Assembly (NCBI GenBank): GCA_949294555.1
Contig: CASFHP010000011.1
Span: 1 to 40,636 of the forward strand
Direction of reading: 5' to 3'
From: an uncultured Eubacteriales bacterium
GTDB taxonomy: Bacteria; Bacillota; Clostridia; TANB77; CAG-508
DNA length: 40,636 nucleotides
The notes beneath the pieces are model-generated. The model did not search any database, had not been told where the DNA came from, and was given only the letters and a program-made list of their open reading frames with translations. Below, one piece after another: positions 1 to 8,114 of the stretch (positions are counted from its first letter, which is position 1; each line of letters begins with the position of its first letter). Both the position numbers and the translations under genes were made by a program.

Positions 1-72
1 AAAGGATTTATTGATAAACAAGATTTGAATAAAGAAGTTACGATTGATAAAAAAGAGAGAAAGAAAAAATGA
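1..72 (+). CDS. C-terminal end of an unidentified protein (partial)
   Basis: An open frame enters from the left edge and stops at TGA 70-72. Only 23 residues are visible, ending in a very basic tail (KKERKKK). Nothing in them identifies a family. The stop codon touches the first bases of the long hairpin at 71-195, so the hairpin sits directly behind this gene and could act as its 3' end or terminator. Confidence 0.5.
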   Translation, partial: KGFIDKQDLNKEVTIDKKERKKK

Positions 73-195
73 GACAGATTGGGCCAGGTTGGGTTTTGTA
101 GCAAAATGTCGAATATTGTCGCTTTTAGATAAATTATCATAAGCGACAATATTCGACATTTTTGCTACAAAACCCAACCTGGCCCAAACTGTCTC
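71..195. repeat. Long near-perfect inverted repeat (arms about 54 bp)
   Basis: Arms 71-124 and 141-195 are complementary except for one mismatch and one extra A, around a 16-base loop. The outer part (GAGACAG, GGGCCAGGTTGGG) is far richer in G and C than the surroundings. The core CCAGGTT / AACCTGG also appears in the hairpin at 12301-12350, which suggests a family of dispersed hairpin elements. It could be a small non-autonomous element or a very strong transcription end. Confidence 0.75.
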
Positions 196-200
196 AAAAA

Positions 201-230
201 AAGAGAGAAACCTTTGAGGTTTCTCTTTTT
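201..230 (+). terminator. Rho-independent terminator-like hairpin
   Basis: A stem of about 12 pairs (AGAGAAACC / GGTTTCTCT core at 204-212 and 218-226) with loop TTTGA ends in a run of T. It follows the long repeat and probably closes the plus-strand gene entering from the left. Confidence 0.7.
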
Positions 231-347
231 GAAAATAAAAGGGGATGTTTTTTTATTTCAATCAGTAGTGCTATACTGATTATGTTTGTATTATAATCTG
301 TAAATTTGTCCATTTTGTGAACTGAAAGTGAAAACTAATAAGAAATT

Positions 348-384
348 GAAAAAGTTTGAAAATTTTTAATTTTCAAACTTTTTC
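348..384 (-). terminator. Terminator downstream of htrA
   Basis: Perfect 16-base arms 348-363 and 369-384 form an AT-rich hairpin about 80 bases beyond the htrA stop codon. Read on the minus strand the stem ends in a T-rich stretch, as expected for the end of the htrA transcript. Confidence 0.6.
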
Positions 385-463
385 TAAGATATTTATTTTT
401 TTAGATATTTATTCTCCAAGATATTTAGTTATAAATGAATACAAATTACCTTCAATTAAGGTT

Positions 464-1750
464 TTAAGGTTGTTCTCCTAAAGTAATGGTTAAATCCATT
501 TCTTCGCCATTTCTATTGACAGTAATTGTCATTTCATCTCCAATACTATGAGAATTTTTTACTTCATTTAATTCATCCATTGTTTTTACATCCTGTCCAT
601 CAGCTTTAATGATAACATCGCCAATCTTTATACCACCCTTTTCGGCAGCAGAGAAGGTTTCAACATCTCTAACATAAATTCCTTCAACTAAATGATTAGC
701 ATTTGCAGTTTCTGCATCTAAGTCCATACCTGTAATTCCAATATATGGTCTTCTTACTTTACTATATTGGATTAATTGAGAAGTAATATCTGTTGTAGAA
801 TTAATTGGAATAGCAAATCCCATTCCTTCAACATCTGTACCAGTTAATTTTAAAGTATTAACACCAATAACCTTTCCTTCACTATTTACCAATGCTCCAC
901 CGCTATTACCAGCATTGATTGCAGCATCTGTTTGGATTAATGTATACGTTTTTCCATCTGAATCTGTTACTTCTCTGTTTACGGCACTAACAACACCACA
1001 AGTGATAGTACTTTGTAATCCTAGAGGACTTCCAACAGCCATAGCAAATTCTCCTACTTTAATAGAATCAGAATCTGCAAATTCAGCTGGTGTCAATCCA
1101 GTTGCATCAATTTTAATAACAGCTAAATCTGTTTCTTCATCAGTACCAACAATAGTTGCATCATATTCTGTGTCATCATCAAATAATTTAACGGTAACTT
1201 TTGTAGCTTCTGACACTTGGTAATATGCCTCTGCTTCACTTGAAGAAACAACATGGTTATTTGTTAAGATATAACCATCTTCACTGATGATGATACCAGA
1301 ACCAGTGGCAGTAGCAGTTGATGTTTGATTTCCTCCAAAAATAGAGAACATAGATGTTACATTATATTGAATTTCTATACCAACAATTGATGGTAAAATT
1401 TTATTTGCTGCATAGACAGCAGTGTCAGAATAATTTGATAAAGAAACTTGATCAACATATCCTGAACTTTGAGAACTTGAAGAAGTTCCAGTAGAACTAG
1501 AATTTGTACTTCCAAAAAGTTGATTTCTAATGGTTGGAACAGTGAAACAAGTACCTAGTACAACAGCACAACCAACGATACCGCTAAAAAATGGTAGCAC
1601 AACACTTTTTCCAAAACTATGTTGTTTTTTTGGTTTGTTATCTATTTCATAAACGGTTTTGTATGTACCTGGATCAGAAACAGTTTTAAATTTTGTTCCA
1701 TTTACATTATTTGTTTCATTTGTTTGATTGTTCATATTATTATTTTCCAT
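464..1750 (-). CDS. htrA: HtrA/DegP-like membrane-anchored serine protease
   Basis: This is a surface quality-control protease of the S1C (trypsin-like) family, 428 aa. Residues 1-47 are polar and cytoplasmic, 48-72 form one membrane anchor, and a Ser/Thr-rich linker (81-97) leads to the protease domain. The catalytic triad is visible: His166 in TNNHVV, Asp208 in ETDLAV, Ser283 in GNSGG. A single PDZ domain occupies roughly 335-425. Length and order match Firmicutes HtrA/YkdA proteins. The start is supported by AGGAGGT about 8 bases upstream. It is a single-gene transcript facing away from the prepilin gene. HtrA proteins are normally induced by secretion stress; no regulator gene lies beside it here. 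Confidence 0.95.
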   Translation of the reverse strand: MENNNMNNQTNETNNVNGTKFKTVSDPGTYKTVYEIDNKPKKQHSFGKSVVLPFFSGIVGCAVVLGTCFTVPTIRNQLFGSTNSSSTGTSSSSQSSGYVDQVSLSNYSDTAVYAANKILPSIVGIEIQYNVTSMFSIFGGNQTSTATATGSGIIISEDGYILTNNHVVSSSEAEAYYQVSEATKVTVKLFDDDTEYDATIVGTDEETDLAVIKIDATGLTPAEFADSDSIKVGEFAMAVGSPLGLQSTITCGVVSAVNREVTDSDGKTYTLIQTDAAINAGNSGGALVNSEGKVIGVNTLKLTGTDVEGMGFAIPINSTTDITSQLIQYSKVRRPYIGITGMDLDAETANANHLVEGIYVRDVETFSAAEKGGIKIGDVIIKADGQDVKTMDELNEVKNSHSIGDEMTITVNRNGEEMDLTITLGEQP

Positions 1751-1896
1751 TTATATTACCTCCTACATATATATATTAACCTATTATGTCCATATAATAC
1801 AATATTTTTGTGAATTTTATGTGAAGAAAATAGGTTTTTTTGTTGCCACTTGTTTAAAATAGGAATATATAACTTTGAACTTTATTTAAAATTTTA

Positions 1897-1925
1897 TTGA
1901 AAAAAATCATATAAAAAGATATAAT
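1897..1925 (+). promoter_or_regulatory. Sigma-A-type promoter for the prepilin gene
   Basis: TTGAAA at 1897-1902 and TATAAT at 1920-1925 are separated by 17 bases, upstream of the start at 2055. The leader of about 120 bases contains no obvious riboswitch. Confidence 0.7.
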
Positions 1926-2054
1926 ATAGAAAAAATAAACTTGCTTTATATAGAAAAATATATTAAAAATGCACTATCCTATAAAGTAAAAAATTCATAG
2001 GCGAAAGATAAAAGGAGATAATATAAATAAACTATAGAAAAGGTAGGAAATTAT

Positions 2055-2597
2055 ATGAAGAAAAATATAGAAAATAATCAAAAAGGAATTACTTTAATTG
2101 CATTAACAATTACAATCATATTGCTATTTATTTTATCAGGTATTGCTGTATATACAGGAAAAGATACTATAAGAAGAGCAAATCTAGAAGAATTAAAAAC
2201 CAATATGCTATTAATTCAAACACAGGCAAGAGAATTTGTGGAAAATGCTAGTTTTGATTTAGGAATTGATCCTGAAAATGCAACAGATGAGATGAAAATC
2301 AAGGCACAAAGTGAATTAAGTGGAACAGACAAAGGAACATTGGTAGAGCAAAGTGATAGTCTTGTAGATGATTTGTTAAATATTGGCATTAGTCAATCAG
2401 ATATTGACAATGGAAATGTGTATAAATTAACAACAGAAAATTTAACCAATATGGGAATAAAAGACGTAGAATCTAATGATGAAGAGGGTTGGTATGTGAT
2501 TGTATATAATATTAATGATACCACAGCAGAAATTTACAATACGATGGGATTTAATGGAAGTTATTCTCTAACAGATATTGAACAAATAGAGTTGTAA
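2055..2597 (+). CDS. Prepilin-like protein with type IV N-terminal methylation motif
   Basis: The protein (180 aa) begins with a short basic leader followed by QKGITLIALTITII and a 20-residue hydrophobic helix. This is the class III signal of type IV pilins and pseudopilins, cleaved after the Gly and N-methylated on the next residue by a prepilin peptidase. The rest is soluble, with an amphipathic helix at about 35-60 and an acidic middle part. No pilus assembly ATPase, platform protein or peptidase lies nearby, so its machinery must be elsewhere. A ribosome site in the purine-rich stretch before ATG 2055 is acceptable. Function beyond 'secreted pseudopilin-like' cannot be told. Confidence 0.75.
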   Translation: MKKNIENNQKGITLIALTITIILLFILSGIAVYTGKDTIRRANLEELKTNMLLIQTQAREFVENASFDLGIDPENATDEMKIKAQSELSGTDKGTLVEQSDSLVDDLLNIGISQSDIDNGNVYKLTTENLTNMGIKDVESNDEEGWYVIVYNINDTTAEIYNTMGFNGSYSLTDIEQIEL

Positions 2598-2671
2598 AAA
2601 AGCATGAACAACAAAATCGAAGATTTTTATATAATAAGAAAAAAACTAAGAAAAGAAATAAAGAAAGAAGA

Positions 2672-3307
2672 GTGGAAACAATAAAAGAAAAAGAATTAGA
2701 ACGATTAACAAATTTAAAAAGCATGGAAAAGGAACTTTATAATAAAGGATTTGAATATATTTGTGGAATAGATGAAGCAGGAAGAGGACCATTGGCTGGT
2801 CCTGTTGTTGTTGCAGGGGTAATTATGCCAAAAAACTCTATGATTGAAGGGGTTAATGACTCTAAAAAAGTATCAGAAAAGAAAAGAGAAAAGTTATATG
2901 ATGTGATTTTAGAAGAAGCCATTAGTTATTCTGTTGCCATTATTGGACAAGATGTCATAGATGAAATCAATATTTTAAATGCAACAAAACAAGGCGTTAC
3001 AACAGTAGTAGAGGAATTAGATGTAAAACCAGATTTAATTTTGGTAGATGCATTAACCCATATTAATACAAAAGGTATACCATATGATTCTATTATAAAA
3101 GGAGATGCGAAATGTTATAATATAGCAGCAGCTTCTATTATTGCAAAAGTGACAAGGGATAGAATAATGAGGCAATGGGATGAAATCTATCCACAATATG
3201 GTTTTATTAATCATAAAGGATATGGAACTGCTAAACATATTGCGGCATTAAAAGAATATGGACCTTGTCCAATTCATAGAAGAACTTTTATTAAAAACTT
3301 TATCTAA
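2672..3307 (+). CDS. rnhB: Ribonuclease HII
   Basis: This enzyme removes RNA from RNA-DNA hybrids and nicks at misincorporated ribonucleotides in the genome. It has 211 aa, normal for the family. The signature GIDEAGRGPLAGP carries the metal-binding Asp34 and Glu35; further acidic residues are Asp126 (LVDAL) and Asp163 (KVTRDR). The listed start is GTG at 2672; the preceding region is purine-rich but has no clean AGGAGG. The next Met (MEKELYNKG) would still keep the whole catalytic domain. A 26-codon ORF (2604-2684) overlaps the start and might couple translation. Confidence 0.95.
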   Translation: METIKEKELERLTNLKSMEKELYNKGFEYICGIDEAGRGPLAGPVVVAGVIMPKNSMIEGVNDSKKVSEKKREKLYDVILEEAISYSVAIIGQDVIDEINILNATKQGVTTVVEELDVKPDLILVDALTHINTKGIPYDSIIKGDAKCYNIAAASIIAKVTRDRIMRQWDEIYPQYGFINHKGYGTAKHIAALKEYGPCPIHRRTFIKNFI

Positions 3308-3429
3308 TTCTAGGAAAGTGTATGTTCTAGAATTTAATAAACAAAATGTAAAGAAAAAATAAGTTTTGACATATATTTAAAATATGGTTTTGGTCAATGC
3401 ATTAATATAAACCTAAATAAAGGAGAAAA

Positions 3430-4743
3430 ATGAGAAAAGTGAACATTTTAGAAATCATTGAAAAAAAGAGAGATAAGCAAGAATTATCAAAAGAAGAAAT
3501 TGAATATTTTATAACAGGCTATACATCTGGTGAAATTGCAGATTACCAAGCTTCTGCACTTATTATGGCAATATATTTAAATGGTATGACGAAACAAGAA
3601 ACAACCAATTTAACAATTGCAATGGCAAATTCAGGAGAAATGCTAGACTTATCTGTTTTAAATGAAGTAATTGTTGATAAACATTCTACAGGTGGGGTAG
3701 GGGATAAAGTATCATTAATCTTGCTACCACTTGTAGCTTCATTGGGAATACCAGTAGCTAAAATGTCAGGAAGAGGATTAGGTTTTACAGGAGGAACTGT
3801 TGACAAATTAGAATCTATACCAGGATATCAAACAGGTATCAATATTCACAATTTTGTAGAAAATGTGGAAAAAGTAGGAATTAGTATGATTTCACAAACA
3901 TTAAATTTAGCACCAGCAGATAAAAAAATCTATAGTTTGCGAGATAGTATTTCATGTGTTGAAAGTATTCCATTAATTGCTTCTAGCATTATGAGTAAAA
4001 AAATTGCCAGTGGTGCACAAAAAATTGTATTAGATGTTACTTGTGGTTCAGGAGCATTTATGCATTCTCAAGAAAGAGCAGAAGAATTAGCAAAAGAAAT
4101 GATTGAAATTGGCAGATTGGCAGATAAAGAAACCGTATGTGTGTTAACAAATATGGATGAGCCACTAGGGTATGCTGTCGGAAACACATTGGAAGTTATT
4201 GAAGCAATCGAATGCTTAAAAGGAAATATGCCAGAAGATGTAAAAGAAGTTGTGTTAGAATTAGGGGCATATATGGTAAAACTAGCAGGAAAAGGCAATG
4301 ACATAGAAGCCAATAAATTACAGTTATTAGAAAATATACAAAATGGCAAAGGATATCAAAAATTTATCCAATTAGTAGAAAATCAAGGTGGAGATAGTTC
4401 ATATATTAAAGATACCAGTCGATTTGAAAAAGCACAATATATAGAAAAAGTATATAGCAACGAAACAGGATATATTAAACGTATGGACGCAAAAGAAATT
4501 GGAAAAATTGTTTGTGATTTAGGAGCAGGAAGAATTCGTAAAGAAGATAGTATTGATAATGCAGTAGGAATTGTATTACACAAAAAAGTATCAAACAAGG
4601 TAGATAAACAAGAAGCATTAGCAACGATTTATGCTAATTCAAAGGAAAAACTAGAAGAGGCAAAGAAACGCTTGCTAGAGATTATACAAATTGATGAAAA
4701 TGTAGTTTCAAAACCAAAAATGATTTTGGAGATTATGCAGTAA
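3430..4743 (+). CDS. pdp: Pyrimidine-nucleoside phosphorylase
   Basis: It catalyses phosphorolysis of uridine, thymidine and deoxyuridine to the base and (deoxy)ribose-1-phosphate in pyrimidine salvage. The 437 aa match the thymidine/pyrimidine phosphorylase family. Visible are the family signature region SGRGLGFTGGTVDKLESIPG (about 115-135), the phosphate-binding KHSTGGVGDK (83-92) and SLRDS near 168. AAAGGAG before ATG 3430 fixes the start. It stands alone between rnhB and the GC-rich small ORF. Thymidine-only phosphorylase (DeoA) is an alternative name; the clostridial form is usually Pdp. Confidence 0.93.
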   Translation: MRKVNILEIIEKKRDKQELSKEEIEYFITGYTSGEIADYQASALIMAIYLNGMTKQETTNLTIAMANSGEMLDLSVLNEVIVDKHSTGGVGDKVSLILLPLVASLGIPVAKMSGRGLGFTGGTVDKLESIPGYQTGINIHNFVENVEKVGISMISQTLNLAPADKKIYSLRDSISCVESIPLIASSIMSKKIASGAQKIVLDVTCGSGAFMHSQERAEELAKEMIEIGRLADKETVCVLTNMDEPLGYAVGNTLEVIEAIECLKGNMPEDVKEVVLELGAYMVKLAGKGNDIEANKLQLLENIQNGKGYQKFIQLVENQGGDSSYIKDTSRFEKAQYIEKVYSNETGYIKRMDAKEIGKIVCDLGAGRIRKEDSIDNAVGIVLHKKVSNKVDKQEALATIYANSKEKLEEAKKRLLEIIQIDENVVSKPKMILEIMQ

Positions 4744-4784
4744 CGCAATAGCAAATTTTTCTAGATATTTTGAAATAAATAGAA

Positions 4785-4813
4785 TTGATAAGTCGTTTTA
4801 AATGTGCTATAAT
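4785..4813 (+). promoter_or_regulatory. Strong promoter for the GC-rich small ORF
   Basis: TTGATA at 4785-4790 and TATAAT at 4808-4813 are spaced by 17 bases. Predicted transcription starts near 4820, about 40 bases before the TTG start at 4862. It gives the small ORF its own transcript, independent of pdp. Confidence 0.75.
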
Positions 4814-4861
4814 AGTTTTGTAGCACAAAACAATGTTTTCTTTTGAAAGGAGGTGGACAAT

Positions 4862-4972
4862 TTGTCCACTGAAACAGCTACAGCTACTCGGAGAGAGTGG
4901 CTAGAAACTCAGGGGTATACCTCTGAGCAAGTGGAATTGATTATCAAGTATGATGGATACTTTGAGGATTAA
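4862..4972 (+). CDS. Small GC-rich ORF (36 aa) or structured RNA
   Basis: An ideal ribosome site (AAAGGAGGT, 4846-4854) lies 7 bases before a TTG start, giving 36 aa with a Thr/Ala-rich N-terminus and an acidic helix ending YDGYFED. I recognise no family. Base content is clearly richer in G and C than its neighbours, and the region folds well: TGGACA/TGTCCA around the start codon (4853-4867), CTCAGGGG/CCTCTGAG within the ORF, and CCCCAC-TTCG-GTGGGG right after the stop. The message may therefore be a regulatory RNA as well as, or instead of, a coding sequence. It contains the only in-frame CGG codon I find outside the ICE frameshift sites. Start sequestration by the first hairpin would suit a regulated leader peptide. 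Confidence 0.5.
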   Translation: MSTETATATRREWLETQGYTSEQVELIIKYDGYFED

Positions 4973-4974
4973 TT

Positions 4975-4994
4975 CCCCCCACTTCGGTGGGGAA
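4975..4994 (+). terminator. UUCG-capped GC hairpin after the small ORF
   Basis: CCCCAC and GTGGGG pair around a TTCG tetraloop immediately after the stop codon of the 36-aa ORF. No T run follows, so it may be a processed or protective 3' hairpin rather than a classical terminator. Confidence 0.5.
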
Positions 4995-5007
4995 AGTTGT
5001 AAGAAGC

Positions 5008-5037
5008 TTGAAAAAAGAAAAATTATTGTGTTATAAT
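5008..5037 (+). promoter_or_regulatory. Promoter for the small membrane protein-cdaA unit
   Basis: TTGAAA at 5008-5013 and TATAAT at 5032-5037 are spaced by 18 bases, about 100 bases before the small membrane protein gene at 5140. Confidence 0.55.
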
Positions 5038-5139
5038 TGAATCAGTTTTTCTTAAGTATATGTAAGATAGACATTGTTTGTTAAAAAAACATAGAATTAA
5101 AATAAATATTGAATATAAAAAAGAAAGGATTGATATAAA

Positions 5140-5289
5140 ATGAAAAAAGAGAAAAAACAACAAGAAAAGGTAAAGAAAACAAAACATTATGATAAAGGAC
5201 AAATTTTTGTAAAAGTTATGGCAGGAATTTTAGCAATTTTAATGTTAGTAGCAGCTGCTTCAACACTATTGTATTCACTAATGGCATAA
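5140..5289 (+). CDS. Small membrane protein (49 aa) upstream of cdaA
   Basis: The protein has a very basic cytoplasmic N-terminus (residues 1-20, Lys-rich) and one membrane helix at about 24-47 (VMAGILAILMLVAAAS). It resembles the short DUF4044-like proteins of Firmicutes in length and layout, but I cannot confirm the family. A purine-rich AAGAAAGGAT precedes ATG 5140. It ends 57 bases before cdaA, without a terminator between, so the two are probably co-transcribed. A role in tuning the membrane cyclase is only an inference from position. Confidence 0.7.
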   Translation: MKKEKKQQEKVKKTKHYDKGQIFVKVMAGILAILMLVAAASTLLYSLMA

Positions 5290-5346
5290 GATAAAAAGAA
5301 AAAATCATCTAGGGTTTGTCATTTAGGGAAAGGAAAGCAATAAAAT

Positions 5347-6303
5347 ATGATAATAGATTTTGGAATGAATTGGGAAAATTTTTATACAGACAATATAGTA
5401 GGATATATTAAATCATTGCAACAAAATCCTTTTGAATTAATCACATTGATTATCGATTTGGCAATTGTTATTTTTTTAATATATTCCTTTTTAAAAATAG
5501 TAAAAGGTTCTAGAGCATGGCAATTAATTAAAGGAATCGCCTTATTAATTGTCATAACATGGCTTAGTGGATTATTTAATCTACAAATATTAAACTGGAT
5601 TTTAACAGGTATTATGAACTTAGGAGTTATTGCCATTATTGTTATCTTTCAGCCGGAATTACGAAGAGGTTTAGAACAATTAGGAACGAATAAATTTACA
5701 AAATTTTTTGGAATTGATAAAGATTTAGCTACCAAAACAAAGGAAGATATTTATAAAATTGCAATAGCAGCAGTCGAATTGGCGAAAAACAAAACAGGAG
5801 CTTTAATTGTTATAGAAAGAGATATCAAAATACAAGATATTATCGCTAGTGGAATACCATTAAATGCAGATGTATCTCCACAATTATTAGTAAATATCTT
5901 TGAGCCAAAAACACCATTACATGATGGTGCGGTTGTGATATCAGGTAACAAAATTGCAGCAGCAGCTTGCGTATTGCCACTTGCAGATGACAATGATATC
6001 GCAAAGGAATTAGGAACCAGACATAGAGCAGCGATTGGAATTTCTAAAGAATCTGATAGTATTGTTGTGGTTGTTTCAGAAGAAACTGGAAAAATTTCTA
6101 TTGCGAAAGATGGAACATTAATTGCAGATGTAAGTGAAGAAGCCTTAAAGAAAATTTTAATTAGTAATGTGGTAACAAAACGCTTTGCAGTAGAAAAAAG
6201 AGAAAGAAGAAATCGAATAAGAGAAATTAGAGAAAAACTACATAAAGAAAAGAAGGAAACAGAAATAAAGGATACAGAGGAAACTTCAGAAAATAAGAAC
6301 TAA
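5347..6303 (+). CDS. cdaA: Membrane diadenylate cyclase CdaA
   Basis: It joins two ATP into cyclic di-AMP, the second messenger for potassium and osmotic balance and cell-wall stability. It has 318 aa. Three membrane helices lie in about 33-105, then the DAC (DisA_N) domain with the two active-site motifs DGA (193-195, LHDGAVVI) and RHR (225-227, GTRHRAAIG). The C-terminal tail (280-318) is highly charged and probably disordered. In most Firmicutes cdaA is followed by cdaR (YbbR) and glmM; here truA follows after a terminator and neither partner is in the window. GlmS, the enzyme that feeds GlmM, is about 6 kb downstream on the other strand. Confidence 0.95.
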   Translation: MIIDFGMNWENFYTDNIVGYIKSLQQNPFELITLIIDLAIVIFLIYSFLKIVKGSRAWQLIKGIALLIVITWLSGLFNLQILNWILTGIMNLGVIAIIVIFQPELRRGLEQLGTNKFTKFFGIDKDLATKTKEDIYKIAIAAVELAKNKTGALIVIERDIKIQDIIASGIPLNADVSPQLLVNIFEPKTPLHDGAVVISGNKIAAAACVLPLADDNDIAKELGTRHRAAIGISKESDSIVVVVSEETGKISIAKDGTLIADVSEEALKKILISNVVTKRFAVEKRERRNRIREIREKLHKEKKETEIKDTEETSENKN

Positions 6304-6314
6304 TTTCTTAAAAA

Positions 6315-6350
6315 GTATTGTATATAAAATGTTATATACAATATTTTTGT
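6315..6350 (+). terminator. Terminator after cdaA
   Basis: Perfect 11-base arms 6317-6327 and 6332-6342 with a 4-base loop are followed by ATTTTTGTTT. It closes the cdaA transcript. Confidence 0.8.
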
Positions 6351-6457
6351 TTGAAATAATATAACCATAAAAAGAGAAAAGGTAAAAAATCACAAAATTT
6401 TTTACTTGAATTTAATTTTTTTCCAAGATTTATGCCTTTGAAAGGAATGAGAGTAGA

Positions 6458-7201
6458 ATGAGAAATATTAAATTAACCATCGAATATGATGGCAAAGATT
6501 TTAATGGATGGCAAAAACAACCCAATAAATTAAATATACAAGGAGAAATCGAAAAGGCAATCAAGCAAATAACAGGGGAAGAAGTGGACTTAACAGCTTC
6601 AGGAAGAACAGACGCAGGGGTACATGCTTTGGGACAAGTTGCCAATTTCAAAACAAATTCTGAATTACCAATTGAAAAATTTCCAATAGCAATAAATGCA
6701 AACTTAAAAAAATCAATAGTTATTAAATCAGCAGAAGAGGTAGAAGAAAGATTTCATAGCAGACTAACCTGCAAACGAAAAACCTATCGATATGTTATCA
6801 ATAATTCAAAATATGGAACAGCAATTTATCGAAATTTGGAAACACATATTCCTATGAAGTTAGACATACAAAAAATGCAACAAGCTGTGAAATATTTTGA
6901 AGGAGAACATGATTTTAAAGCATTTAAAGCAAGTGGAACCAGTAGTAAAAGCAGTGTTAGAACGATTTACAAGGCAGAAGTAATAGACGCAGGAAATGAA
7001 AGAATTTATATCGAACTAACAGGCAATGGATTTTTATATAATATGGTAAGAATTATAGCAGGAACACTAGTAGACGTGGGGCTTGAAAAAATAGAGCCAG
7101 AAGACATTAAAGAAATTATAAAATCACAAAAAAGAGAAAATGCAGGGAAGACCTTGCCACCACAAGGATTATATTTAGTAAGGGTAGAATATGGAGAATA
7201 A
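6458..7201 (+). CDS. truA: tRNA pseudouridine(38-40) synthase TruA
   Basis: It converts uridines 38, 39 and 40 of the tRNA anticodon arm to pseudouridine. The protein has 247 aa, standard for TruA. The catalytic Asp52 lies in the signature SGRTDAGVHALGQ, and the second TruA motif is visible at about 185-200 (GNGFLYNMVRIIAGTL). AAAGGAATGAGAG precedes ATG 6458. It stands alone between terminators. Confidence 0.95.
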   Translation: MRNIKLTIEYDGKDFNGWQKQPNKLNIQGEIEKAIKQITGEEVDLTASGRTDAGVHALGQVANFKTNSELPIEKFPIAINANLKKSIVIKSAEEVEERFHSRLTCKRKTYRYVINNSKYGTAIYRNLETHIPMKLDIQKMQQAVKYFEGEHDFKAFKASGTSSKSSVRTIYKAEVIDAGNERIYIELTGNGFLYNMVRIIAGTLVDVGLEKIEPEDIKEIIKSQKRENAGKTLPPQGLYLVRVEYGE

Positions 7202-7342
7202 AAAGTTATATAGAGTATTTTTATTAAAAAATATTGCTGTTAAAACAAAAAAATAAAGATATTTAAAACTAAACTATCATAATATGAACCAAGTTAATGG
7301 ATTATGCATAAAATATAGTAAAAAAGAAAAAGGAGAAAGCAT

Positions 7343-7981
7343 ATGAATACAATATTACTTATATTTTTTGCAATACCATTAGCTGTGATTATATTTTCAA
7401 TCGCTTTACAAAAAATACTAAAATGCCCAGCATTAGTTGCTGGAATTATATTTGTTATAGGCATTATTGTTACATTTATTTTAGGAAGTCTGATAGCATT
7501 GGCAGCTACCTTAGTATATACCTTGATAAGCTTTATAACAGCAGTTATCATTTGCTTAATATGCAGGTTCTTATCAAATGATGATGACAATAACTGTTGC
7601 AGAAGACGTAGTTGTTGTAACAATCATAATAATCAAAATGATTTACTAACGATTAGTAGCAGATGTCAAAATAACGGTAATGGGGACTTATTAACGATTA
7701 GTAGTAATTGTGCAAATGGAAATACGAATAATTTATTGACCGTTAGTAGCAATAACAATGGAAGAGGTTGTTGTAATAATGACAATGATAATGGTTGCGG
7801 ATGTGGAAATGATAGTGACATAAGTACAGCCAATACAATCAATGGCGTAATTAGAATTGTAGATAGCAATGGAAATAGCTGTGGAAATCAAGATGAAATT
7901 TCTACAAGAATTAATGTGGTACCAAATACTTCCAATAATGGTAGAACAGGTTGTATTTGTGGTAGGTACAGAAGAAGATAA
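7343..7981 (+). CDS. Membrane protein with Asn/Cys-rich repeat tail
   Basis: I do not recognise this 212-aa protein. Residues 1-75 hold two or three hydrophobic helices with a short polar turn. The rest is low-complexity, rich in Asn, Ser, Gly and Cys, with CC and CGCG pairs (about 90-155) and three copies of a (D/N)LLT(I/V)SS unit (about 99-135) separated by Asn/Gly-rich spacers. The tail ends CGRYRRR. AAAGGAGAAAG before ATG 7343 is a good ribosome site. The tail could bind metal through its roughly 16 cysteines or cross-link at the cell surface; the metal-exporter gene next door makes a metal role thinkable, but that is inference. Confidence 0.65.
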   Translation: MNTILLIFFAIPLAVIIFSIALQKILKCPALVAGIIFVIGIIVTFILGSLIALAATLVYTLISFITAVIICLICRFLSNDDDNNCCRRRSCCNNHNNQNDLLTISSRCQNNGNGDLLTISSNCANGNTNNLLTVSSNNNGRGCCNNDNDNGCGCGNDSDISTANTINGVIRIVDSNGNSCGNQDEISTRINVVPNTSNNGRTGCICGRYRRR

Positions 7982-8008
7982 AGCAAAATTTGACGAAGGG
8001 ATTCTTGT

Positions 8009-8040
8009 GATGGACTGTATCTAGTCCATCATAGTCTTTC
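8009..8040 (+). terminator. Hairpin after the Cys-rich protein gene
   Basis: GATGGACT (8009-8016) and AGTCCATC (8023-8030) form a perfect 8-pair stem with a 6-base loop, followed by a moderately T-rich stretch. Confidence 0.55.
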
Positions 8041-8114
8041 TTTACAATTTTTTCTAATTAAATTGAAATTTTTACAAATCTATGGTAATATATATCATAC
8101 AAAAGGAGGACGAG

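Noticed and set aside
915-1223. Plus-strand ORF inside htrA
   Set aside because: It is a shadow of the htrA frame on the opposite strand, without a ribosome site.
2604-2684. 26-codon ORF overlapping the rnhB start
   Set aside because: It has no convincing ribosome site and an unremarkable Lys/Glu composition; it is mentioned only as a possible coupling leader.
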